64,000 nucleotides of DNA from Ascidiimonas meishanensis (lineage in GTDB: Bacteria; Bacteroidota; Bacteroidia; Flavobacteriales; Flavobacteriaceae), in assembly GCF_037782385.1 (NCBI RefSeq), contig NZ_JBBEXD010000014.1:21874-85873 (forward strand), written 5' to 3'. Made by a program: the position numbers and the translations under genes. This document shows positions 7,382 through 14,194 of the stretch, piece after piece. The notes under the pieces were generated by a model. It made no database searches. It saw only the letters and a list, made by a program, of their open reading frames with translations, and was not told where the DNA came from. Each line of letters opens with the position of its first letter. The stretch's first letter is position 1.

Positions 7382-9835
7382 TTAAAGTCTATTTTTCAAT
7401 TCATCATTGGCAATTTTTTTCCTTTCAATTCTTTTTAACCTTGAATTTCCAAAACTATAATTTACGCTCAATGAAATGGAACGGGTAAATTCATTTCTTA
7501 TCTGTCGATTAAAAAGTTGCACTAAATTACTTCTATACTTTATTCTAGTTTCATTATACGTATTAAAAATATCACTTAAATAGAGGTTCAAGGATAAGTT
7601 TTTAAATGTTTTTTTGAGTCCTAAATCAGTTTTAAAAAGAGCATTTTCTCTCTCAAACGCTACATTTTCAATTGGACTGTAATATCTCAAAATAACAAAA
7701 GCCATTAAACCCTTTTTATCTGATAAAAAGAGTGTATTATTCATAGTAATGTTATAGTTAACATTGTTTATTTTAGAATCTAGCAAATTATTTGTTTGAT
7801 CCCTAAAACTTAAAAAATTCAAGCTACCGGAAAAATCCATTCTCCATAAACCTTTAAACCACTTTTGTCTCGTGAAAAAAGTTAGATACGTTTTTGTTGA
7901 GTTTCCATAATTTATAGTGGTTCTTTTTTGTAATGTTTCACCATTTTCAATTATAGGAATTATAAAATCATCAGATTGGTTATCAATATAACTAAACCCC
8001 CCAGAAATAAAATATTTGTAGTTTATTGCATACATAACTTCGCCATTGTAGAATAAAAATGGTTGTAAAAATGGGTTGTTTTCTACAAAAAAGTTAGGGT
8101 TTATAAAGGTTCTCCCTGGTAATAAAGATTCTATAGAAGGACGCCTGATTTTTTTTGATAAAGCCATCGACAAAATTTTCTTGTCTTTTATGGTATATGC
8201 TAGTGATAGGTTAGGAAATAGATTTACATAACTGGAGTCAATTTTTTCCTGAGTAGTTTCATTTTCGCTTAAATAGTTAGTCCCTTCTATTCTAAGTCCA
8301 AAGGTTGCATTTAATTTTTTGCTAAAGGTTTTTGAATAACTAACGTATCCCGCCAGATAATTCTCTTTAAACTGAAAAGTATTTGACAAGTCTGAATTCT
8401 CCTCTAATCCAGAGTCTGTAATAGTAAAGTACGATAAATCATTTTCAAAATTAGTTGTACTTACTTGAGTCCCCATACTTATTTTAGACTTATCATTTAT
8501 TTTAGAGGAGTAATCTACGCTTCCGGAGATATTAAAAAAGTCCTGAGGAAAAACGTTTCTGTACTGATTGTCTGTTGAATTTACATCATTAGGGAAAATT
8601 CTGTTAAAAGATCCTGAATCTGTATTCTCTTTTCTAAATTGATTATAATCAACATTTAAGGTTATTTTTCTTTTATCAATAGTATCTAGTTTATGCTCAT
8701 AGAAAATATTTCCAAAATTATATAGATAATAATCTTCGCTATCTATGGGCGAAGAAAAAGTAGAATCAATCACAGATTCATTAAATGGAGTATAGTTGGT
8801 AATATTAGTTTGATTGCTATTGCCATCAACCTGAGATATAAATCCATTAATGCTTAATAAGTTCTGACTATCTATATTATAATCAAGGCCAAATCCTCCT
8901 CCTAAAACAAAATACTTCCTTTCAAATTCTCCGGTAGTATTTTCTCTACGATTATTAGCATTTACTACCTGAATATCAGTTTCATTGTAATTAAAACTCC
9001 TGTTTATGAAAGGCGAAATGCGAATCCCTACTTTTCCTTTTCTATAATTGAGAGAAGCATTTAAGATTGAAGTATTAAAAACATTAGCTTGTTCGCTTAC
9101 TAAACTTAGGTTTCCCAGAAACCCTTCATCTAAATTTCTTTTTAAATTAATGTTTATAATACCTCCTGTAGTATTCGCAGTATATTCGCTCCCTGGGTTT
9201 GTTATAATCTCAATATCCTTTATATTTCGCGCAGGTGTTGTTTTTAATAAAGAGGCAAGCATTTCTCTTGGAAGCGTAGATTTTCTACCATTAATTATTA
9301 CCATGGTATTTTCTTTATTTATAATAGATAATTCGTCATTTCTGGCATTAAAATCTATAAGTGGAGCTATTTTTAATAACTCTAATGCAGATAGCCCTTC
9401 TTTTAAAGTTTTATTGGGCGTATAAATAAATCTATCTGATTTAGCAATAAGTGTAGGTCTTTCTGCATTTACAACTACTTCTGAAAGATTTATGGCTCCG
9501 CTATTCTTTATAATAAAGGTGATAGGTTTATTTTTTACGATAGCAATCGTGTCTGATTTTTCCCCTAAATATCTGGCGTACATATATTTGGTTTTATCTA
9601 GGGAAATAGTGTCTAGCGTAATTTTAAATTCTCCTACACCATTAGAAAAAGCCGACTTTAATATGGTTTTTTTATCAGTGTTTAAAATATGAATAGTGCT
9701 AAAAGGTAAAGGTTCATTTTTTAAATTTTCTACATTCCCTTTAATAATGTGCTGTGAATACAATGAACTGCCAAGAAGAAAAAACACAATAGACAAAACA
9801 TTTATTTCTTTTAAAAGTATGCTTTTAAATTTCAT
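7382..9835 (-). CDS. Outer-membrane beta-barrel (TonB-receptor-like) protein next to RiPP precursors
   Basis: This 817-residue protein has a signal peptide (to about residue 27, ...SSLYSQ). A carboxypeptidase-regulatory-like beta-sandwich (about 28-115; IIKGNVENLKNEPLPFSTI) is followed by a plug-like domain (INGRKSTLPREML, TNPGSEYTANTTGGIININLK) and a long C-terminal beta-barrel. It fits the OMP_b-brl_3 type of outer-membrane barrel proteins. It is transcribed away from precursor gene 1, with 214 bases between the starts. Related barrels often sit beside RiPP loci in Bacteroidota, so a role in product export, uptake or sensing is plausible but only inferred from position. Confidence 0.85.
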   Translation of the reverse strand: MKFKSILLKEINVLSIVFFLLGSSLYSQHIIKGNVENLKNEPLPFSTIHILNTDKKTILKSAFSNGVGEFKITLDTISLDKTKYMYARYLGEKSDTIAIVKNKPITFIIKNSGAINLSEVVVNAERPTLIAKSDRFIYTPNKTLKEGLSALELLKIAPLIDFNARNDELSIINKENTMVIINGRKSTLPREMLASLLKTTPARNIKDIEIITNPGSEYTANTTGGIININLKRNLDEGFLGNLSLVSEQANVFNTSILNASLNYRKGKVGIRISPFINRSFNYNETDIQVVNANNRRENTTGEFERKYFVLGGGFGLDYNIDSQNLLSINGFISQVDGNSNQTNITNYTPFNESVIDSTFSSPIDSEDYYLYNFGNIFYEHKLDTIDKRKITLNVDYNQFRKENTDSGSFNRIFPNDVNSTDNQYRNVFPQDFFNISGSVDYSSKINDKSKISMGTQVSTTNFENDLSYFTITDSGLEENSDLSNTFQFKENYLAGYVSYSKTFSKKLNATFGLRIEGTNYLSENETTQEKIDSSYVNLFPNLSLAYTIKDKKILSMALSKKIRRPSIESLLPGRTFINPNFFVENNPFLQPFLFYNGEVMYAINYKYFISGGFSYIDNQSDDFIIPIIENGETLQKRTTINYGNSTKTYLTFFTRQKWFKGLWRMDFSGSLNFLSFRDQTNNLLDSKINNVNYNITMNNTLFLSDKKGLMAFVILRYYSPIENVAFERENALFKTDLGLKKTFKNLSLNLYLSDIFNTYNETRIKYRSNLVQLFNRQIRNEFTRSISLSVNYSFGNSRLKRIERKKIANDELKNRL

Positions 9836-10049
9836 GTAAAAATTAAATGAGTTTAAAAATATATTTTACTAATGTATGCAAAACATTCGTTTAAAAGCAG
9901 AAAAATATAGAGTTATTACGTAAGTTTTAATTTTTATAAGTAGTATTTTTCTTTGAAATAAGAAGGGTTTTTTAAAATATTTTTTTATATTTATAGGTGT
10001 TAACGTATTTAGATACGTAATAGAGTGCCTAACCGAAAACTAATAAACA
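9836..10049. promoter_or_regulatory. Divergent control region of the RiPP locus
   Basis: This 214-base AT-rich region separates the outer-membrane barrel gene from precursor gene 1. It holds a perfect palindrome with 6-bp arms (ACGTAT, 10003-10008; ATACGT, 10013-10018) centred about 40 bases before the precursor ATG, a candidate operator. A near-consensus -7 box TATATTTA sits at 9986-9993, without a well-spaced TTTG. No regulator gene lies nearby. Confidence 0.4.
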
Positions 10050-10274
10050 ATGAAAAACAAAGTGAAATTCATGTTTGATATTTCAAATTTCGAACCCGTT
10101 GCCGAAGATTCAGAAAATAAATTGGTAGGAGGCTTTACCGCCAGCATATCATCTAATAGAGTTCAAGGCGTAGAAACTATTACAAATAATTGCCAGGGTG
10201 GTAATTGCGTGGAAGGATGCGGGGGCGGAGGAACCGTAAACGCTGTAGCAGGCTGCGGTGTCAAACAAAATTAG
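10050..10274 (+). CDS. RiPP precursor peptide 1 (double-glycine leader, four-Cys core)
   Basis: The 74-residue peptide has a 28-residue leader ending in FEPVAEDSENKLVGG, so the predicted cut after Gly28 leaves a 46-residue core starting with Phe29. The core has a variable Ser/Gln/Val-rich stretch (29-45), then a Gly/Asn-rich segment with cysteines spaced C-x4-C-x3-C-x11-C. It differs most from its paralogues: it has Thr30 where the others have Ser, and GGGGTV after the third Cys where they have a single GNGQ/GDGQ-type loop. Substrate of the SPASM maturase and PCAT downstream is inferred from the gene order and the matching GG motif. Confidence 0.9.
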   Translation: MKNKVKFMFDISNFEPVAEDSENKLVGGFTASISSNRVQGVETITNNCQGGNCVEGCGGGGTVNAVAGCGVKQN

Positions 10275-10631
10275 TTATCCTTATACTGATTTGCAATTAT
10301 ATGCATTAAAATTATTTTCATAGTAGCTATATTATTATTTGCTGATTTCAGAGCTTTATTTCTGAAGATTTAAAAAATTAAAATCTCACATTTAGTTTTT
10401 TCTTTCCAATATTATAAATAAGCCAGAGATTTTTTAAGGATGTAATTCTTATACGAATTATTGTATAGGACAGCGTATTCGATATGGTATAGTAACCACT
10501 TAGCTGATACACAATAAAAAACCAATTGTTCTTCAACCTTGGTAAGCTAATGATGCATGTATTGTAGAAGAGGTATAAATTTAAATTATATGAATAACAA
10601 CCAATAAATAATCAATTTAAACTTTAAAATT
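10275..10631 (+). pseudogene. Spacer 1 of precursor array with weak trace of a decayed precursor
   Basis: There is no intact gene in these 357 bases. At 10361, offset 311 from the gene 1 start, a TCTGAAGATTTAAAAAAT segment resembles the leader segment coding SENK/SEDLK. The same segment recurs in spacer 2. The last 60 bases, including AAACTTTAAAATT before the next ATG, are nearly repeated before genes 2, 4 and 5 and likely carry the shared translation or transcription signals. The relic reading for this spacer rests mainly on the constant offset. Confidence 0.4.
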
Positions 10632-10856
10632 ATGGGAAACAAAGTAAAAAAGATGTTCGATTTTTCAAGTTTCGAACCTGTAGCTGAAGATTCAGAAAAT
10701 AAATTAGTGGGGGGCTTTTCTGCCAGTGTATCCAGAAGTCAAAGCCAGAGTCAGGATACTGTTTCGAACAATTGCCTGGGTGCTAATTGTGCCTCTGGAT
10801 GTGGTAATGGACAGAATGCAAATGGTGCAGCTGGCTGCGGTGTTAAAGTAAATTAA
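10632..10856 (+). CDS. RiPP precursor peptide 2
   Basis: The 74-residue paralogue has a leader ending FEPVAEDSENKLVGG, identical in this block to peptides 1, 3 and 5. After the Gly-Gly the core begins FSASVSRSQSQSQD, a serine/glutamine-rich stretch. It ends with NNCLGANCASGCGNGQ and a fourth Cys in AAGCGVKVN. The cysteine spacing is C-x4-C-x3-C-x11-C. It is the only copy with Phe-Ser-Ser (FDFSSF) in place of FDISNF in the leader and VN at the very C-terminus. Confidence 0.9.
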   Translation: MGNKVKKMFDFSSFEPVAEDSENKLVGGFSASVSRSQSQSQDTVSNNCLGANCASGCGNGQNANGAAGCGVKVN

Positions 10857-11226
10857 TCGTAGTGTCTTTATTTGGACTAGACTTATAAGTACATGTATTA
10901 AAGCTTCTAAAACAGATATCTTTTTTCATCTTTCTGATTTTGAAGCTTTATTTATTTCTGAAGATTTAAAAAATAAAATCTCAGTTAATCTTTTTTAGTC
11001 TTTACAATGTTTTAGACAATTCCAGATGCCTTTAAATAAACCTTATCCATATTCAAATTATGGCATATGAAAAACATATTGAATTTGCTATAATGACTGG
11101 TTTTGTTTTACTAATAAAAATTAGCTGTTTTTCAACTCTGGTCAACTGATAATAAGTCCACATGGATGGGATGAACATTCAAAATTATATAAGTATAAAC
11201 CAAAAACTAATATAAATTTTAAAATT
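10857..11226 (+). pseudogene. Spacer 2 of precursor array with weak precursor trace
   Basis: The 370-base spacer has no intact gene. TTATTTCTGAAGATTTAAAA at about 10951-10970 begins at offset about 320 from the gene 2 start and is closely similar to spacer 1. In one frame it reads SEDLKNKISVN, recalling a leader ending. The core-coding part is no longer recognisable. As in spacer 1, the evidence is positional plus a short similarity. Confidence 0.4.
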
Positions 11227-11451
11227 ATGAAAAACAAAGTAAAAATGATGTTTGATATTTCAAACTTCGAACCCGTTGCTGAAGACTCGGAAAACAAATT
11301 GGTAGGTGGCTTTTCTGTTAGTGTATCAGGTACATTACAAGATCAGGTGCAGCAAACTACTAACAATTGTCTAGGTGCTAATTGTGTATCCGGCTGTGGC
11401 GATGGACAGAATGTAAATGGTGTAGCTGGCTGTGGCGTTAAACAAAATTAA
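11227..11451 (+). CDS. RiPP precursor peptide 3
   Basis: The 74-residue paralogue has leader block FEPVAEDSENKLVGG, then core FSVSVSGTLQDQVQQTT followed by NNCLGANCVSGCGDGQ and AGCGVKQN. Cysteine spacing is C-x4-C-x3-C-x11-C. Its linker (SGTLQDQVQQTT) belongs to the same type as peptide 5 (SGTFQDPVQETT), while peptides 2 and 4 share an SR-Q-S-Q type. The array therefore alternates two linker types, suggesting duplication of two-gene units or gene conversion. Confidence 0.9.
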   Translation: MKNKVKMMFDISNFEPVAEDSENKLVGGFSVSVSGTLQDQVQQTTNNCLGANCVSGCGDGQNVNGVAGCGVKQN

Positions 11452-11813
11452 TTGTGTGTCTTTAATTGAGACCTTCAATTACTTTTATGATAGCTGCCAA
11501 AGCAATTATCATTTAGTATGAAGCATTTCCAGACTATTTCTGAAAACTAAGAAAGAAAACTAATTGACAGTTTTACTGTTAATTATTAAGTGTAAGTAAT
11601 AGCCTGGAAAAATTTGCTAATAGTTGGTAACGTGCCAATTATGAAACTATTGACAGGGTTGAATAGAAAAAATTAATTTAAGAGCTGGTTCTTACCTCTT
11701 AAAAACTAATAGTTCTTCAGTGCTAGTCAGTATACAAAGCGTATAATAGATTGAATGTACATTCAAATTATATGAACAACAACCAATAAATAATAAATTT
11801 AAACTTTAAAATT
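11452..11813 (+). pseudogene. Spacer 3 with decayed precursor relic
   Basis: There is no intact gene in 362 bases. From 11539 (offset 312 from the gene 3 start) the sequence reads TCTGAAAAC and then, with frameshifts, a KLIDSFTVNY block that parallels KLVGGFSVSV of a live precursor. GCTAATAGTTGGTAACGTGC at about 11616-11635 parallels the segment coding NNCLGAN. Stop codons and indels make it non-functional. The start of the spacer can form a short hairpin (ATGATA...TATCAT, about 11487-11512). Confidence 0.6.
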
Positions 11814-12035
11814 ATGGGAAACAAAGTAAAAATGATGTTTGATATTTCAAACTTCGAACCCGTTGCCGAAGCCTCAGAAAATAAACTAGTTGGAGGTTTT
11901 TCTGTCAGTGTATCCAGAGGTCAAAGTCAGGAACAAGATACTATTACAAACAATTGCCTAGGTGCTAACTGTACAGAAGGATGTGGGAATGGACAAAATG
12001 TAAATGGTGTAGCTGGCTGTGGTGTTAAGCAATAA
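11814..12035 (+). CDS. RiPP precursor peptide 4
   Basis: The 73-residue paralogue has a leader reading FEPVAEASENKLVGG, the only copy with Ala replacing the acidic residue at position 20. The core is FSVSVSRGQSQEQDTIT followed by NNCLGANCTEGCGNGQ and AGCGVKQ, lacking the terminal Asn of peptides 1-3. The four cysteines and their C-x4-C-x3-C-x11-C spacing are kept. It lies in the same orientation as, and upstream of, the maturase and exporter genes. Confidence 0.9.
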   Translation: MGNKVKMMFDISNFEPVAEASENKLVGGFSVSVSRGQSQEQDTITNNCLGANCTEGCGNGQNVNGVAGCGVKQ

Positions 12036-12396
12036 TTGTATTCTTTAAGTTAGACTTACAATTGTGTTTATCATTGCTACCAAAGCAATATCACTCAACA
12101 TGTAGAATTTCCAGACTATTTCTGAAAACTAAGAAAGAACTTGTTAATGGTTTTATCACTAGTTATCTGATTATCGGTAATAGTCTGGAAAAGCTTAATA
12201 ATAATTGCCAAGTATCTTTTATCAAACTAGTGACAGCGTTTTATAGAAAAAAAATAATCCAAGAGTCGATTAGTACTTTGTAAAAAACTAATCAGTGCTA
12301 CCATGCTAGTGAATATAAAATGCATGCAATAGAGGAATTGTACATCCAAATAATATAAATAACAACCAATAACTAAATAATGTAAACTTTAAAATT
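12036..12396 (+). pseudogene. Spacer 4 with decayed precursor relic
   Basis: There is no convincing gene in 361 bases. An open frame at 12062-12283 (73 codons) contains KKELVNGF and, 21 residues later, NNNCQ. These parallel KLVGGF and TNNCQ/NNCLG of live precursors in the same order and spacing, but the leader is frameshifted and the last three Cys codons are gone. The TCTGAAAAC segment starts at 12121, offset 307 from the gene 4 start. I read it as a degenerate precursor rather than a gene. Confidence 0.6.
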
Positions 12397-12615
12397 ATGG
12401 GAAATAAAGTGAAAATGATATTTGATATTTCAAATTTCGAACCCGTTGCCGAAGATTCAGAAAATAAATTAGTAGGAGGCTTTTCTGCTAGTGTATCCGG
12501 TACATTTCAAGATCCAGTTCAGGAAACTACTAACAATTGCCAAGGCGGTAATTGTGTAAAAGGATGTGGGGATGGCCAGATTCTAAATGGTGCAGCTGGC
12601 TGTGGTACTAAGTAA
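12397..12615 (+). CDS. RiPP precursor peptide 5
   Basis: The 72-residue paralogue nearest the maturase has leader block FEPVAEDSENKLVGG and core FSASVSGTFQDPVQETT, followed by NNCQGGNCVKGCGDGQ and AAGCGTK. It shares the CQGGNC form with peptide 1, while peptides 2-4 have CLGANC. Its C-terminus is the shortest (GTK). All four cysteines are in the conserved C-x4-C-x3-C-x11-C arrangement. Confidence 0.9.
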   Translation: MGNKVKMIFDISNFEPVAEDSENKLVGGFSASVSGTFQDPVQETTNNCQGGNCVKGCGDGQILNGAAGCGTK

Positions 12616-12865
12616 AAAGTTGTATTCTTTAATATAGACTTACAACGCTATTTATGATAGCTACCAAGGTAAATATTATTTAATATGTAGGGCTTTCAGG
12701 CTATTTCTGAAAACTAAAAATACTAATGGGAGGTTTTACTACTCATTATCTGGTATAGGTAATAGACTGAAAACTCTCACTAATAATTTCCTTGGTGCTA
12801 ATTATATACCCAATATTTTTGATAGATAAAGCACCTAATTTTTAAAATATAAACTTCAAAATGCT
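12616..12865 (+). pseudogene. Spacer 5 with the clearest decayed precursor relic
   Basis: At 12706 (offset 309 from the gene 5 start) TCTGAAAAC marks the old leader. In one frame a following stretch reads TNGRFYYSLSG, and further on TNNFLGANYIPN, matching TNNCLGANC of the live peptides with Cys replaced by Phe and Tyr. The DNA there (ACTAATAATTTCCTTGGTGC, 12780-12799) is visibly the same as in gene 3 with a few substitutions. Frameshifts and loss of the leader ATG make it a pseudogene. The rSAM start codon follows at 12866. Confidence 0.65.
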
Positions 12866-14194
12866 ATGAAATACAGTCAATTTAATTCAATAATACCCTT
12901 TGACAATTCTTTTTATCTTTACAATTCATATACACAAAAATTTATTATTATTGCCCCTTTGCTAAAAGACTTGCTTGAGGCTTCTATTATGGAGGGAATA
13001 GATGGTTTAGAAGAAATTCACCCTGATTTTTACAAGTATTTAAAGTCAGAAGAGTTCCTAGTTCCAAATAATGTAGACGAAGTAGAAAAAATAAGAAAAA
13101 TTGTAAAAACCGTTGATGAAAACAATAGTAGTTTTTTATTAACAATTAATCCAACTATGAATTGTAATTTTAAATGTTGGTACTGTTATGAAACCCATAT
13201 TAAGAAATCTAGCTTTTCTGATAGCATGATTGATAAAGTCAGTAAATTTATTGAAAAAACAGCTCAGAAACCAGCGATGAATTTTTTTAATCTTTCTTTT
13301 TTTGGGGGCGAACCACTTTTGTATTTTAAAAGAGATGTAGTTCCAGTGATTCAAAAGCTACAAAAAGAATGCGTAGAAAATTCAGTAGATTATGCGGTTA
13401 GTTTTACAACAAACGGATATCTAGTAGATGATTATTTTATTAATTTCTTTAAATCGCATGGAATAGCACCCGCTTTGCAGATTACCTTGGATGGTTATGG
13501 AAAAAAACATGATGCAGTAAGATATGTAACTAAAACCAAAGGCTCTTATGTTGAAATAGTAAGCAACATAAAACTGCTTTTAAATAATAGCTTTCCGGTG
13601 AGGTTAAGAATTAATTATACCAAAGATAATATTGAAGATGCCTACAAGATCTCAGATGAATTTGATGATATCGATATGGAAATAAAAAACGATTTCCTTT
13701 TAGTTGATTTTCATAGGGTTTGGCAAGATTCTGACGGTGAAGATATTCCAATGATTGTGGATCAGAATCTAGAGTATATGAAATCCAAGGGCCTTACTGT
13801 AAAACATAATTCTCCTAATAATGTAGTTGAATCATGCTATGCAGATAAACGAAATAGTGCGGTAATTAATTACAATGGTGACATCTATAAATGTACAGCA
13901 AGAGATTTTACCACAGCAAATAGAGCAGGGTATTTAACCAACGAAGGTGATTTAATTTGGGAAAATAATTACCTGGAAAGAAGAATGGAAGTCAAGTTTA
14001 AAAACAAACCTTGCCTTACCTGTAGATTAATGCCAATTTGTAATGGTGGTTGTTCGCAACATGCTATGGAAGCACTGGAGGAAGGTGGCCGTGGTGAATA
14101 TTGTATCTATGAAGGAGATGAAAAAATAAAAGATGATGTTGTTAAATCTAAAATTGAAGAGATTATAGAAACTTTAGAACTTAATGAAGCTTAA
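12866..14194 (+). CDS. Radical SAM/SPASM peptide maturase
   Basis: The 442-residue enzyme probably modifies the five precursors. The N-terminal 90 residues may form a leader-binding region. The radical SAM motif CNFKCWYC places Cys100, Cys104 and Cys107 on the catalytic 4Fe-4S cluster; SFFGGEPLLY follows. The C-terminal SPASM domain is complete, with seven cysteines: Cys324, Cys343, Cys383, Cys386, Cys392, Cys396 and Cys413 (CLTCRLMPICNGGC), enough for two auxiliary clusters. Enzymes of this class form thioether, C-C or related crosslinks or epimerise residues; the reaction here is unknown. It may fall in the GG-Bacteroidales maturase group. It overlaps the exporter gene by 11 bases, so the two are translationally coupled. 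Confidence 0.93.
   Translation: MKYSQFNSIIPFDNSFYLYNSYTQKFIIIAPLLKDLLEASIMEGIDGLEEIHPDFYKYLKSEEFLVPNNVDEVEKIRKIVKTVDENNSSFLLTINPTMNCNFKCWYCYETHIKKSSFSDSMIDKVSKFIEKTAQKPAMNFFNLSFFGGEPLLYFKRDVVPVIQKLQKECVENSVDYAVSFTTNGYLVDDYFINFFKSHGIAPALQITLDGYGKKHDAVRYVTKTKGSYVEIVSNIKLLLNNSFPVRLRINYTKDNIEDAYKISDEFDDIDMEIKNDFLLVDFHRVWQDSDGEDIPMIVDQNLEYMKSKGLTVKHNSPNNVVESCYADKRNSAVINYNGDIYKCTARDFTTANRAGYLTNEGDLIWENNYLERRMEVKFKNKPCLTCRLMPICNGGCSQHAMEALEEGGRGEYCIYEGDEKIKDDVVKSKIEEIIETLELNEA

Noticed and set aside
9048..9692. Plus-strand frames inside the outer-membrane barrel gene
   Set aside because: They are shadows of the minus-strand barrel gene in another frame, with no independent support.
12062..12283. 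73-codon frame as a sixth precursor gene
   Set aside because: It lacks three of the four core cysteines and its leader is out of frame, so it is better read as a relic of a precursor.
10050..12615. Lanthipeptide, lasso or thiopeptide class for the main locus
   Set aside because: No LanB/C, lasso cyclase/protease or YcaO-type gene is present; the locus has only a SPASM protein and a PCAT.
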